Source: Metellina segmentata (lineage: Eukaryota > Arthropoda > Arachnida > Araneae > Tetragnathidae). From it: DNA of 64,000 nt. The notes below the pieces were generated by a model. That model saw nothing but the letters and a program-made list of their open reading frames with translations, made no database searches and was not told the origin of the DNA. Positions 1 to 13,544 of this stretch are shown one piece after another. The DNA is taken from NCBI GenBank assembly GCA_947359465.1, contig OX375873.1, positions 93,579,978 through 93,643,977 of the forward strand, given 5' to 3'. Numbering within the stretch: the first letter of the stretch is position 1; every line of letters begins with the position of its first letter. The position numbers and the translations under genes are program-made.

Positions 1-1050
1 CTAATTAGATCAGGGTCTGCTAAGTTAAATAAGAAGTCAGTAAACGTATTCCATTTTTCACGAGCATTTAGAATGCATATATATCGTAATATTCACCCAA
101 AAGAGCATTTTATGAAATGGAATTATTTTGGAAACGATTGGGTGTAAATACATTCCAGAACTACAATTCTATAATTCTCGCTTTGAAAATGCAAGAATAA
201 GATACTTGTTTCATATACATGTAAACATAACTAGAACAACATAAACAGTAAAAAGAATTTGCATGATAAAACTTTTAATATCCTTACATTTGATAAATGA
301 ATACGTTTTACTTAATTGTTCAGGTTAGTTTTGACAACTATTGACCTCTTCGGGACTACAAGATGCAAATCCAAATTCCGTACATACTGGGTGACAGACC
401 ACTGTATCAGTTTGGCGGTGTTTAAACAGATTATAAGTATTTGCATAATTTTACGTAATTCGAATAAGCATCGTAATATCTTAATTCTAATCTATCGCGA
501 TTAACCATATTTTATGAAACAAACCAAACTGCTTCCCTGCGTCTTTTTAAAACTAATTGAACAGTTCGCGAGAAAATGCCTGTCCCATGACAACCATACA
601 ACACATGTTTGTTAACGTCAAACGCTTTAATTAATGATTTAATTACAAACATTTCTTCTGAAATTTACCTGAATGGAATTATCAATCACTCTGGTTCATA
701 GATTAAAGTTAATGATTAAAGATTATTCAAATTGAATCAGGAGCGCTCCGGCTTTTAGAAATAAGGTAGTTTGCATTATTTTATGACGTTCTTCTGCTGT
801 AACGAACTTGTCTGATTAAAACAAAACAACACACATTGCCTGTTTTTGATTTTCTATGTCGCTTCAACTGTAATTATTTTATCAACTAAGGTATTGTTCC
901 TTTTTAGTGAGATTTAGTTGCAAAGATAGAATACTACAGTGGTCACACATATCCGTATTCAGAATGTATATCAGTAGATTTAGAACTTCAAAAGCATTGA
1001 AGCATGGACTTCCCTCGATTATTAGGGTACAAAATGGTAATGGTAATTTT
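1..1050. other. AT-rich DNA, nothing recognised
   Basis: No coding frame, splice context or known repeat seen. The same holds for 1440-2600, 2760-3249 and 3651-5147. Confidence 0.5.
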
Positions 1051-1051
1051 A

Positions 1052-1352
1052 GTTAACGTCGTACTAGAGCAACACAAAGGGCTATTGAAGAAGGTCCGGG
1101 ATCAGTCGAGATGAAGATCCTTAAGAGAAAGATACGAGGACAACACCTCGTAATTTGTAACTACGTTCAGATGAAGAAGCAACACCTGATCTGGCACCCC
1201 ACTCTCCAAACTTCCACAACAACCCAACGTGAGGATTTTTCGACCACGACAGATTTAAGGTGCACCAGTCGCTTCTACACCATACGCTTACAAACATCCA
1301 TTCCTGGACCAGGATTCGAACCAGGAACCTTCCGACCCAGAGGCGTACAGAA
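1052..1352 (-). mobile_element. tRNA-derived SINE, family A, near full length
   Basis: Read on the minus strand it has a tRNA-like head with a perfect B box GGTTCGAATCC (plus coordinates 1312-1322). A body with a CACGTTGG...GGAAGTTTGGAGAGTGGGG-like block follows, then a tail equivalent to GCCC-TTGTGTTGCTC. A (TA)n tract abuts its head. Sequence shared with the copies at 10738, 38391, 39775 and 61618. Confidence 0.75.
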
Positions 1353-1355
1353 TGG

Positions 1356-1358
<3 letters not shown>

Positions 1359-1438
<80 letters not shown>
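1359..1438. repeat. (TA)n microsatellite
   Basis: About 40 uninterrupted TA units, adjoining the head of the minus-strand SINE. Confidence 0.98.
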
Positions 1439-1446
<8 letters not shown>

Positions 1447-2604
1447 ATGTAAGCGGATGTTATCATACCATGCAGTTATTATGAAACAGGTCATTTTTAA
1501 GATTAGTCTATGCCTGGATAATTTACATGCTAGTGCATCTGATGAATAATCAAATACACTAAGAAGTGAGAAGGTTCCGTGTTAATAACGCCCAGGTTGC
1601 AACTTTTCTCAAGTGTGTTGCTGTGTGAATATGAATTACAATTTTACTATTTCTTTACCTCGTCACTTAAGATATCTCGTATGACACGCTTTACAAGTCA
1701 AAAAACTTAAAATGCGAAACTGAAGATTAATTCAGAGAGAGAATCAGAAAATAATATTATTGCACTTGGTCCATGAACAAGAGTTTTCATTTCGTTGAAC
1801 ACTCACTACATACTTATTCTGAGTTCTATCAACAGACTGTAGTGATAAGGTAATCTTTTATAGTCTTAGAAAATTTTAAGAAAAGCATTGTTTCAGATAT
1901 AGATTCAAACAAATGTGCTTATGATGAATTATAAAATAACATGTAGTCTAACAAGTTACCAAGTTCTGCAATAGAAGTAATTGAAAATTACTTTCAAGGA
2001 GAAACTAACTGATTATGAGTAAAAATGAAATATTTATATACATAAACCCCTACAGACAATTATTTTGAACAATTATTAGAACAAAGTTCTAAATTGTATT
2101 AAAGTTACTTTAATAGTAAATAAAAGTCTTCAGACAGTGTTCAACAATTGCAAAAAAAACTTGTTTTTTTTGTGCTCACTTCACGAGAACAAAGAAGTTC
2201 AGATATTAAATTTTCTGAAGTACCATAGAAACAAATTGTAAGAAAGATATTGTCAGAGAATAAATGTATTGTGCTAAAGACAAGAATGTAACCGCTTCTC
2301 CTAATGTAATAGAGGTCACGTCGGTAAGATTTTAAAGTCAATAAAGAAATTTCATCAAAATATAGAATAATAAATTTAGATGATCACATTAAAGGCGAAT
2401 ACTTTGTACATAATAACCTTTTTCTTCAAACCTGCTCTGTTCCTGAAATTCTATTTAAAAGACGAATAATTTTAAAAAGAATATAAATTTTTTTTAATGG
2501 CGGGCACATTTGACATAAGTTATTGGCCACTACAAGGCCGGAAGTGATGGCCACTTGTGAAGGAGCACCCAGTGGGAGGACCATCATTGCCCCTAACAAT
2601 TTAT

Positions 2605-2753
2605 GCTTCGTAAACCTTTTGAACCATGTTCAGATGACGAAGCAACACCTGAGCTGGTATACGCTTACAAACATCCATGCCCGAACCCGGATTCTAACCG
2701 GGGACCTTCCGATCTAGAGGCTAACACCTTAACCACTATACCGGTCAGTCGGC
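2605..2753 (-). mobile_element. tRNA-derived SINE, family A, partial
   Basis: Minus strand: CCGACTGACCGGTATAGTGG, TTAAGGTGTTAGCCTC, then GGTCCCCGGTTAGAATCC, a tRNA head whose B box has a C-to-A change (GGTTAGAATCC). The body is shortened relative to the copy at 1052. Confidence 0.72.
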
Positions 2754-3243
2754 TTAAAAAGAATATTAAAAACGTTATAACTGGCTACGAAAATATTCTA
2801 TAAAAAGAAAGAAGTAATAAGGCCATAAATTTATTTGGACCCCGTAGGTCTAAAATCCAACGACTGGATCTAAAAAGTCTATTTCGAATATCTTTGAGGA
2901 AGATCGCATATACGAGTACATTCTAAGCTGCAATATTGGACTTGCCAGCCTTGATATGAATATATAAACCACCTAACATACACATACAGTAAAGCTTACA
3001 GAAATTATTCTGAATTTCTGACACATTTTTGAAGTTTAAAAATACATCATAGGTTTTTCAAGTTACCCTAGAACATCTGCCAGTGTCATTTCGACGCGTG
3101 TATATAACTTTAGTAAAATAGTAAGTAATCATATTGAAATGATTCTGAACTATTTTTCATTTTATTTAGTTTTAAGCTTATTTTAAAATATTTTCAAAAT
3201 CTCCTGTGATTTTTATGCGACCAAATATAGAAAGGTAAAATAT

Positions 3244-3371
<128 letters not shown>

Positions 3372-3423
3372 ACAATCGGAGGAGAGTTCATAGTTAAAAA
3401 CTCTATACAACTAAAGACCGTAT

Positions 3424-3650
3424 TGTGCACGAGGAGTGATGTACTTTCAATCTTTCGTAGCCTCATTGTCCTTATGTTAGCGTGGTGTGAAAGTTTGAAG
3501 AGTGGGGTTTCAACTCAGGTGTTGATCTTGTCATCTGACAGAGGTTCAAAATTACGAGGTACCTCGTTTAATTTCGGTATTGTTCCCCGATCGGTGCCAA
3601 TAGACCGATAAGGTGCTCCAGTGAGACGTTAATTCAACTACTTACTTACG
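3424..3650 (+). mobile_element. SINE family A, body and tail
   Basis: Shares GTTAGCGTGGTGTGAAAGTT, TGTTGATCTTGTCATCTGAC and the tail AAGGTGCTCCAGTGAGACGTTAA. The tRNA head is missing. Follows the (TA)n tract at 3250. Confidence 0.7.
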
Positions 3651-5147
3651 TACAGATTTTGAAAAGAGTAATAATATATTGGAGATCAAATAAATTAATC
3701 CTAAAAGCACTATTAAACGAATGGTGATTGAAAATCTTAATCTCTACTGCTCTGCCATTTTACGGTTATTTTGTGCTGAGCGAAAGCTATTTAGACCAGA
3801 ATATGGTCTGTGGTTTAAAAAAGACATTTTCGGCTTTCTAGTTAAATTTTTATACAGAATGTTTTAAAGTTTAGTTGCAAAAAACAATTATGCTACCATA
3901 TATATTGTAAAATAGTTTTTAAAAACACGAGAAATTATCGAAATCTGATTAAAAAAATATGAAAGACAAATTGTAACACACACTCCGGTGTATATATGAC
4001 ATCAGCGTTAATATTGCACGTGTGAGTTTGTTATGAATTGCTATATATTGAACAAATTTAATTAAAAGTTATTTAAAAAATTATTAAAAAGTTTGTTTTT
4101 TATGATTTATATACGAAAAACATATCTGAATTTGTATGACGTATTGTATTATAGTACTTTTAGTTAGAACATTTATATGATCGAAATTATTATAATCATA
4201 ATAAGAGTAGGAATAAGACATTGTAAGAATTAAATACAATTTGTTTTAAAGATATATTCTAATGAAATGTATGCTCTCTGTTGATATTTTTTGTTCATTT
4301 TGCCGTTAGCAGAATAATAAGCTATATAATACTTCTGATATTTTATATATTAATTATTAATACTCATTTTTATTTCATAAAACATAATAAAATAAGGTTA
4401 TTTACGCCGTTGATCGACACACATCGTTACACTCTGCAGGTACTAATGCCATAGTTATAAATATTATAATGCATGAAAATGTGATTAATAAATCAATCAA
4501 AGCAGTGAATCTTGTACCTTCCATTTGATTAAAAGATCAAACTACCTTCACAATATTTGTTGATTTGATGCAAGAATTCTATGTTTTAATTTGTTGCTCA
4601 GTTGGTACAGATTTCATAAATATTTAAATGTATTATTTATTTATTCAAAATTCTGTTCGTATTTTGCATACACAATCTATAATGCTTTCCAAAGCTTGGG
4701 CCGTCAGTAGGCATAATCGCATTCTCAAGAGACTAGTGAGAGCGCAAGTCACTTAGTTTTGTTTTAAAAATAGTTTTAAATATTAAAATACAATTATTAA
4801 ATTTTTCTGTGTTGGAAGCTATGTTTTGTACGTGTGAGGGACGAAATGTCATCTCTATTTTAAATGTGCAACAATGTATTATTAATTCGCAATATAATAA
4901 ATAATTATGATTAGTGCAATCGATTGAGATCTTAACTATGGGCTTCTAAAAGAAATGCTTCAAATATATATTCTGTACCAAACACATGCAAACACCAGAT
5001 ACATCCACAACTAACCTTGACATTTAGTATGTAGTATTCTCTGAACCAGACATACAAATGATTACCTTCCTGAATGTATCTTGTCATTAGTAAGACTGAC
5101 ATTATAGTGTTGAACGCAATAGTCGTCATAGAAGAAAACTGACCAGA

Positions 5148-5250
5148 AATGTTTTTGTCTCGTCATCATCATAAACGAAATACCTCGTCATAAACGAAAT
5201 TGGTCAGATGTTGATGAACGAGATATCCCTTCAAAATTACTTAAAAGGTT
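5148..5250 (-). repeat. palindromic interspersed element, fragment
   Basis: TTTGTCTCGTCATCATC, AATACCTCGTCATAAACG and GGTCAGATGTTGATGAACGA followed by GATATCCC. Lies before the decayed Tc1 at 5380. Confidence 0.58.
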
Positions 5251-5379
5251 AAAGTGTGAACAAATGAGTGCCAAGGGTTATTATAGCATCCCCAGAACAT
5301 GTGAAGTGTGCATCCTGAGATTAATTGAAAATTTCTGAGGCTAGCTGTGAATATTTTTGTTTGGTGTTGTCGTTGAATT

Positions 5380-6240
5380 ACCATCAGTCGCAAACACCTT
5401 CCTCCAACTCTAAAACTAAATGAGTTTGAAAGGGGTAGTATTGTGAGACTGTGGTAAAAGCAGGTTGGTCTTGAAAAATCGTCCGTCTAACACTAATTGA
5501 CATAACAAAGTGTACATGCACGTGACGAAGACTAGTTGGCCCATAACGAATGCGAGAGTGAATGGTTAATTAGTGCGACAAGCTGAAACTGCTCCAAAAT
5601 CTTCAATATCGACCACCCAACCATGAATATTGTCTGCAAGATAGCCTCCGAATAGCATTACGAATAAGTGTCAGACACTTAGCAGAGGCCGGACTACAGT
5701 CAATGCACCCGTCAAGATGTCCGTATTTGACTACCGAACATCATTGGTTGCTACTGGAGTAGTGCCCTCGACAGGCATGATGTCATAGCTATCATGCTTA
5801 GTTAACAATCCCGCTTCTACCTTGGTGCATATGATCTCGCATTTCGCTTGTGCTGGAGACTCGACAGTGCTACAGTTTTCAATTTGATGTGGAGTGCTCG
5901 ACCGCCACTGTAACTCTTGTGTAACGGTTTACGGAGTCTTTATTTACGAGAGCATTTCATATATCTCCAGCATTGCTACGAGGTAATTTATCAGTATAGC
6001 GATAAATCCAGCAGATCCTACAACTCGTTGTTTTACCTATCTTGTCACGTGTTAAAGGGACTATTTAACATCATCTCGTATAAGATGACGTCTGGCTACA
6101 TACAGATCCCCCTCCCAGAGAAGTCTCTGTAGTTTTAAAATGATGTCAAATCTACCATTTAGCATGCCTGATATATCGGATCGTCAATTGCACCATTTCC
6201 AGAATTCCGGAAATCTTCAACATCAGCAGCAGAATACTTC
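5380..6240 (+). pseudogene. heavily decayed Tc1-like transposase
   Basis: At 5413 the + strand reads KLNEFERGSIVRLW, the conserved start of the Tc1 DNA-binding region, followed by many stops. Near 5795-5890 a second recognisable piece reads QSRFYLGAYDLAFRLCWRLD, equivalent to the 'DESRF.LG..D.R.R.WR' block around the first catalytic Asp (the DE itself is lost). Weaker similarity may continue to about 6240. No terminal repeats were seen. Much older than the other Tc1 copies here. Confidence 0.7.
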
Positions 6241-7449
6241 GCATACTCTTCCATTGCATAGCTCCATACGTTATTTTTTTTTAACTTTCTGACATGCCTT
6301 ATTTTTGTATGCATTGCCTCCCAGGGAGAGCTTTACAACTTAATAATTTATGAATTTCTGAAGCAATTCTATGATATTAGAGTCCTCTATATTTGATTTT
6401 GTTATTAAATTGCATCACTTTATGAACACAACACATGCTACGTTTCATTCAGATCAAATACTGGATTCGGTTGTTACAATTTTTTTTTGTTCAAAGAGTG
6501 AACTCCCAAATCTATCCTGTTTTTCTACACTTTATTTCATTTTGTACTCTATACAATAATCGATAGTAATTAAGTTAGGAGTTGATACATATATCATATC
6601 GTTAAGCATAATATTACCTTGAAATTCATAAAAACTCTTTTTAATAAATTATTGCGGAATAGCATCAATGAATTACTTAAATGTTTCGAATAATCTGTTA
6701 ACAGTAATCAAAGAAAAATTATTTAAGACAAATAACAATAGCATAAAAACAAATTATTTATTTCTGTTTCATCTTTATAAAATTAATTACTTTTTTTCAT
6801 TTTATCAACACATATCCCCACATCCACATTTTACGCATAATTCAAATCATTATCATTTCATTGAAGATAAAGCAATTGTTCGGGAATTTAATATGGAATA
6901 TAATTTTTCACAAACATACAAGGATAAAACCATTTTCATCGTATTTTCTTTTAATATTTATTAACCTTAAAACGTTTTCACAAGAAAAAATGATCTTTTA
7001 AATAATGTCTAACAAATTATTTTTATCCGAAAGTGAAGATATGGTATCGAGAGACCGATAATTGAAGGATTTATTTTAATATTTTTTATTGTAAATGTTT
7101 TTTATGTTTTCTTTTTGTAAGTGATTACTCAGATAACTTTTTCTTCTTCTTAATTTGATAAAATAACAGAATTAACATGTATATTACTTTTGATATTAAT
7201 ATAGTTGTTTAAAGTTGGTATAGCTGTATTGTTTGTTTCTTAGCACGTGTTTTGTTGCAAACGCTCCTGCATTATCTTAGAACATTGTTTTATAACAAAA
7301 CCTTTCGAATAATGCATGAACATGTTTTATGGAAAATATAATCTAGTACAATTGTTTCAAGCAATTCCACTCCAGTTTAATCCTCTTGATGGTTGTCTGG
7401 ACGAGGTATGTAAAATACGATGGTTGTATTTTAAACTTTGTCACAAGCA
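6241..7449. other. AT-rich DNA, nothing recognised
   Basis: Only chance open frames (the longest 98 codons at 6668, Asn/Phe/His-rich). Also blank: 7621-8269, 10066-10324 and 10471-10737. Confidence 0.5.
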
Positions 7450-7620
7450 AAATTGGATCAGATCTTGATGGACATATTTCTCGTCAGCAGAAAAAAATGG
7501 CTCAGGTTTTTATCTTATTATAAAAAAAATCGGCAATATTTACCGAATATTTGTCTCGTCTGACAAAATAGGTCAGATAATGATGAACGAGATACAGTGT
7601 CAAAACTATTTAGAGGATAC
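7450..7620 (-). repeat. palindromic interspersed element, diverged
   Basis: CAGATCTTGATGGACATATTTC, TTTGTCTCGTCTGACAAAAT and GGTCAGATAATGATGAACGAG. The word order suggests inverted orientation. Confidence 0.58.
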
Positions 7621-8269
7621 CGGGAGCAGAAAGTGCTTAAAACTGTGACATACGTCAAAGAACAAAAAAATGCAGAACAATTTTTCCTTATTTTGTCAAA
7701 ATTTTGGCCGATTTATTTTGCAATTATAAGTTACGATGTTCTACAGTTCAAAGCGCACTCTTTGCTACACTTTTTTTCTTTTCTAGCTATGGAACAACCT
7801 CCATACACAGCACAAATTACCACAAACACTTTACAAATAACACATCTTTTATGTCCATGACAAAATATTTAATTTCAAACGTTATCGACAGAATTGCAAA
7901 TTCTGAAAGTATGCCTTGGTTTTAAATAAAATAAGTCAGTTAATTTTGATGTTTTATTATAAATATGTAATACATATTTAGCCAATTATTGTGTTTTGCG
8001 TCTGTTTTTGATTTTACTGCATTTTTCAAAATTTGGACAAAATTACTTCAGAACAGCTACAATTGCTTGGAGAGAACACTGAATATAATTCTGTATCTGG
8101 GGGGAGGATAAGCCCTTTCGGGTGTAAATCATTCATTTAATAGTATTCACCACCTGTATGATCAGCACAGGTAAATAAAGAAAGCCATTTTTCACATAGT
8201 TGGTGCATCAAAAATGCGTATTTTTCCAATACAACGTATCCTTAATGACTCCAAGCCTTTTCGTCGCAA

Positions 8270-9510
8270 GTCGTAAGGCAATCCTGCAAAGTACGTCAGA
8301 TTTCTTACAATATGTTTCACTTTTCAGCTGCAATTTATGCGATCAAAATTCCCAAGACAATTTCAGTTAAAAATATAAACATTTCCAACGAAATTTGACA
8401 CACATTTTATGGGGCGATTACTTAGCACAGGTCGTTTTTTTGTTCGTATTTTAACCCTTCATGTGCTTTAGACCGGATATCTCGTCCATCGAGATTTCTA
8501 GTCTAATATATATATACATATATATACATATTTTGCTAATGACGAGATATCTCGTAATCACGGCATTGCCTTTTTTATGATAGGACATTTTCACCATGTC
8601 ATTTTTTCAAATGACGAGGTTACTCGCTATCAATACATTCTCAGCAGTACTGATAACGAGATACCTTGCCGATACAAACATCAGGTATATTAACAACTCG
8701 TATCTTAAGAAGAAGGCCGGTTCAAAATTTTGGTTCATTAATTTAATATTAGAGTGCATTTGTTATGAACAAAGTATCCGTTTGAACCTAAATTTATTAA
8801 ATAAATAAACCAAGGTATAATTTAAGATAGAAAGAGAAAACATTTCCTCGAAAATCTGACAAATAATGGGCAGATTACTATGCAGAGATCGTATCTTACA
8901 GGTCGTATTTTAACAACTATTTTTTTTAATTCGAATATTTTAATGTTTGGAATGAGTATTTTTCATAAACAGAGCATCCTTTTGAACTCAAAGTGTTCTC
9001 TTATTTTAAGTTGACGGTATTATAACATAGTGTGTGAGTTTAGAGTTCTTTTAAGACATGACATAGTCCCACAATCTGTATCGGTGTTCCTACGTAATGT
9101 TTCACTTTACATTTAAAATTTCGTAAATCAAAACAAGGAAATAAATTTTAGTCCAAAAGAGAAACATTTTCAAGGAAATCTGACGCAAATTAAGGGTGTA
9201 TTACTCAACACCGGTCGTGTCTTAATAGGTCATATATCAAGAACAAAGTCGTTTCTTTTTCAAATATTTGGTATATCAAATCAATGTGTATTTGTTTGCC
9301 ATATGCCGTATGGCAAACCTTATGGGCTTAAAATACTTTTGTGTTAAGTCCATTACATAATCCCACAATCTACATTAGAGTTCCTATATAATGTTTCCCT
9401 TTTCAGCTCAAATGTCTTCGATCAAAACCAAGTCAATTTCTGTCGTAAAGAGAAACATTTCCAAGGAAACCTGATACAAATTACGGTCGGAGGAAAAGCC
9501 AGCACCGGTT
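8270..9510. repeat. series of decayed repeats of about 300-450 bp
   Basis: The block 'CCACAATCT...TTCCTA..TAATGTTTC.CTTTTC...GATCAAAAC....GAGAAACATTTCCAAGGAAA.CTGA.ACAAATTA' recurs, ending near 8426, 8884, 9210 and 9502 at ACCGGTCG-like words. At least three copies are clear (8280-8430, 9065-9215, 9358-9505). Related pieces appear at 10570-10640 and 11400-11500. The palindromic element at 8465 interrupts the series. Confidence 0.65.
8465..8690 (+). repeat. palindromic interspersed element, diverged
   Basis: GGATATCTCGTCCATCGAGAT, GCTAATGACGAGATATCTCG (8541-8555), AAATGACGAGGTTACTCG and TGATAACGAGATACCTTG. A TATATACA tract (8508-8532) is embedded. Confidence 0.68.
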
Positions 9511-10065
9511 GATCGAGGGTGGGGCTTCACCTATGTTGACTTTCCCAAAGTTTCGACTCAATAAGAGGCCTTGCGTCTCCCCACGTGCTGATCCTAATCA
9601 TAAACGACGCGCCCAAGGCAAGTTATTTACTGAATGGAATTCCTGCCATAGTTGGCCGCGAAATATACAAACACGACTGTTGGATTTCAGAATTCCGGAT
9701 ACTGGGATCGATGTGCCATAGTGCATTTATCCGCATCGGACCGCTCTCTGCGGACAAACTCAATTTGGCCGACCTAATTGAATCGACTCGATAAGTGTAC
9801 TCCGCTTTTAAGATTCCCAATTTCGGGAAAACCGGAGCAACCATTAGCGATTGGAATCCACTCTACCACCCCTGTCTCTCTCCGACTTGGCCAAACAATG
9901 GGACGCGCAGATACTATTACAAAGGGGGCTTTGTTGGGGAATGTATTAGCTGTTTTCAAAAGAGGAAAGAGGAGGATTTGAAAATGATAACCCGCTCGTT
10001 TATGAGGAGAGGCATTTGTTGATACAGCCGGCAATAAAGCAAGTGCACGTGGCAAGAATAATTAC
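9480..10065. other. GC-richer island, function unknown
   Basis: Markedly higher GC than its flanks, with overlapping open frames of 67-93 codons on both strands, as expected from composition alone. None shows a domain I recognise, no splice site pair is convincing, and it follows the decayed repeat series. Could be a conserved regulatory block, an old exon or part of an unknown transposon. Confidence 0.4.
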
Positions 10066-10324
10066 TCTTCCTACGCGTTCTAGGATACTAGTCCATTTCT
10101 ATTAGTTTCAGGGACTTCCAGTGGTTTGCGAAGTAGCCATTCATTCATAAATAATTGTGGTATTAACCCTCTGTAGAGCCTACACACATATATCCGATCT
10201 GCAAATTGCAATCTTCCCCTGCATGATTTCTAACTACTTTGAACCTATCTCGCCAATATAATATTTCCTCCTATTATTTCAAACTTTTGAAGTGATTACA
10301 TAACCATTAAAGTGTTTTTGAAGA

Positions 10325-10470
10325 GACATCTCATATATCAAGATCTGATCAATTTTCCTAATCTCGTCATCAAGATGTTGTCAAGTTTTTTATGATGACG
10401 AGATAAAAACCCGGTCTGTTTACTTCCAATTACAAGCTGTCTCGTCCATCAAGCTCTGGTCAGTATTGAT
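10325..10470 (+). repeat. palindromic interspersed element, diverged
   Basis: ATCAAGATCTGATCAATTTTC, CTAATCTCGTCATCAAGATG, TATGATGACGAGATAAAAACC and CTGTCTCGTCCATCAAGC. Confidence 0.58.
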
Positions 10471-10737
10471 TGAAATAGATAATTTCCACCTTTTTTTTTC
10501 AATTGCATAGTTCATAATTTTCCTCAATGGGCTGAATTTGAAACGAACAACTGAAAACAATGGCATATGTTTACTTAATGTTTCATTTTATAGGTACATT
10601 TTTTATACGACAGAAAGATTCATCATGTTCACGATATGAATATTTGTACGAATAATTTTCCCTGGCAATGCGAATTTAAACTTTTGTGGGGTATACCTCA
10701 TTCAATAAATGCTACAACTTCCAACACAGCTAGGGAT

Positions 10738-11036
10738 CACGATAACCCTGTTGGAAGAGTAACGGATCTAAAACCGGATGGTTACCAGTTCGAATCAAAC
10801 ATATAAAGATAATGTACAGTGGTGGCTGGTACATGTTAAATCTACCGTGGTGTCAAATGTCTTCACGTTAGCGTGGTGTGGAGATTTGGAGAATGGGATG
10901 CATGCTCAAGTATGACCTCGTCATCTGATCGTAGTAACAAATTACGAAGTGTTGTCCTCGATTATTTTCCTTCCTTTGGTGGGTTCCAGGACCGTCACTA
11001 ATAACTCATTGTGTGCTCCAGAGTGACATTAATAAG
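10738..11036 (+). mobile_element. SINE family A, near full length
   Basis: Head with CAGTTCGAATC (B-box like, 10789-10799), body GTTAGCGTGGTGTGGAGATT, CTCGTCATCTGATCG, and tail AACTCATTGTGTGCTCCAG. A second, partial copy follows at 11098. Confidence 0.75.
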
Positions 11037-11097
11037 AAATACCAAATACCAATTCAAAACACAACCACTTAGAAATAAAGCTGTGGTACTCAAATAA

Positions 11098-11275
11098 CCC
11101 TACATTGGCGTTATGGTTAAGTTTGGAAAGTGATGATCCAGTTCGGTTGTTATCTCGTCATCTGACCGTAGTTTAAAATTACGTGGTATAGTCGTCAGAT
11201 CTTTCTCCTTGGGATTGATCTCAGACCGTCACCCATAGTTCGTTGTGTAGCTTCACCGTGTCGTTAAATAAAATA
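11098..11275 (+). mobile_element. SINE family A, partial
   Basis: Body and tail only: AAGTTTGGAAAGTGATGATC, ATCTCGTCATCTGACCGTAG and tail GTTCGTTGTGTAGCTTC...GTCGTTAA. In tandem with the copy at 10738. Confidence 0.68.
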
Positions 11276-13544
11276 TATATCTTTCCAACACAGGTAGGTC
11301 ATATATAAAGAACAAGTCCATGTTTCTTTTAAAATAGTAGATACATCAATATACGCATTTGCAGGTACATGGTATTTTTCTGTACTTAAAAAGCTTTTTT
11401 ATATAAGTATATGGTATAATACCACAATTTGCGTCAGCTATGATTGAAATGTCTATACTTATTATAGGTATGAAAGATTTTTCACAGTAAGCAAAACAGA
11501 CGGAAAGTGAAGATTTTACTTCAGCTTTGCATATGCTCTCGCGTGATGCATACTAAGGTTGTCTTAAATGGGTTTACCGTTGTATGGGCAGCGTTTGGAA
11601 CTTAATACAACTGTGGTTGATGAATCAAATACCATAAATGAATTCGGAATTAATATGTTTACATATTTATTTTGGCGTAGGGCTAAATTAAATCATATTC
11701 GAAAAACAAGCGAAGTGGCGTCCTATTCGGACTAACTACCGGAAATAGGTACCACAGTAGGAACAATACCACTACCTGTAATCCTCTCTAAGTTAGACTA
11801 CCCTTCGATATTAGTGTTAGTAAATAGATTCTTTGCGAGAAGAGTGAAGTAACATGAAATGCTTTCATTCAATAGTTCATTACTAAAATCGATAAGTCCT
11901 ATTATGTACTGAAATAAAACATGTGCTTCATTCTTCCAAAAGAAGGCACTGGCACCTCTTTGATCACTTCAAGTTTCTAAAAGGGTACAGCTCTGTTTTC
12001 AACTTCCATCGACTCAAAAACTAATCTCATTTGTTCTAATTCATCCTCTCCGCTCCTCAATTAACTTTTCCAGTCTACCTTCAAAGCCATTTTTCGTAGC
12101 TCAGCTTGGTTCGGCTTTATTTCATTAACCTCCAATTAAAGGGCCTTATTGGGGGAATTACACAATCCCGTGTCCTCTTGCAGCAAACCCCCAGCTATGG
12201 GAGGAAGTCAGCTCAAAAATGGTATGAGTCTGTTTCTGAAAGGTTTGGGCTGTAGTTTTTGCTTTCACTTATCATTATGTATTCTTATCTTGCGCATAAA
12301 ATATGTTCTTATCCTGTGGGAAGTGATTTCCAAAAACAATCCAAAATAAATTGTATCAGATGTAATTGATTTTGGAAAGCTATGGTTAATTTTTCAGGAT
12401 TAGCATTTTTTATTTGTGCTTACACCATTTGTGCTTGTAATGAACAAGGGACAAGATCTCACCATAAGAACATTTGTTTTGAACATTAGGAAAGGCTTTT
12501 TAACTTTTCCGATAATCAAGTTATAACTGTTAGAAAGGACTGTTTCAACAAAAAATAATTATCACAGTAATTAAATGCCCCTGATAGTTATGCATTGTTG
12601 CTAGCTTCTTCCACTAACATCCGTTTGAATATACTGTTTGTCTACATGTAGCAAAATTTTGTTAATAATTCCTAATAAATGGAAATTATATTAGTGCTCA
12701 AATCAAACATTTGAAGATTGTGAAATGAAATCATTCACAAGTTCAATTAGCAAAGTAAAAACTCCAATACGCTCATAAACAAAACAAAAACAAGCGTTCA
12801 ATCGAAATGCGACCTAATATTGTGATGCGCATTGAGACATAAAGAAATTATTACACTATCAAATGAAGAGGACTCTTTATTATTGAAGAATTATATCAGG
12901 AAAGTGTGCGCCGTGTCGTAAATTAAAAACTTGTAAAGGCGCCTCGACAACAAGTGCCGTAGTCAAACAAAAACATTCTGCCGTTTTGTAGTAGGTTACG
13001 TAAAGCCTTCTGAAGTTACTGCCCATACTCCTTATAATCAATGCGGGGTTGAGCAATTGACAGCTTCATATCTCAGCTAAGCTCAAGTGACCTTGGGCTC
13101 TATACGGCCAAGGACGGGTTTCATGGAACCCACCCCTGGCAGAGATGAGTAGTGTATGGCTCGGAGTTATGCTGGTAAATAGCTCGGTGAACAAGGGAGA
13201 TGTTCAGCAAAACAACTGGTTGTTGGATATGCTGTCTATATCGCCTTACTAGTAAATTATCTCGTAACATTTACAGAATAAACCATGCTGTCGCTTGTGG
13301 TAGCTTTCCACTCTAATATAAGAGTTACATCAGTGTTCCCCTCGATAGTAAGCTTAGTATTGCTATAGTCCTACTCCAGCGAGAAGGCAGAGTTGGATCG
13401 CATAGTTTTAAAAGAATCTATTATTCAAATTAGGAGACTGGTGTTATCTTAAACACACCCTTCTACAATTGGTTACTCGGTTCCTGGTTCTATGTTTATC
13501 GTTCTGCGCCGAATGAGATAGAATTGAATTGACAGGAAAACATT
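11276..13544. other. mostly unrecognised DNA
   Basis: Apart from pieces of the decayed repeat series (11400-11500) and a possible third copy of the 242-bp unit (13310-13545), no feature is supported. Confidence 0.45.

Noticed and set aside
1111..1452. 113-codon frame with a Tyr-Ile repeat tail
   Set aside because: It is the translation of an inverted SINE running into a (TA)n tract.
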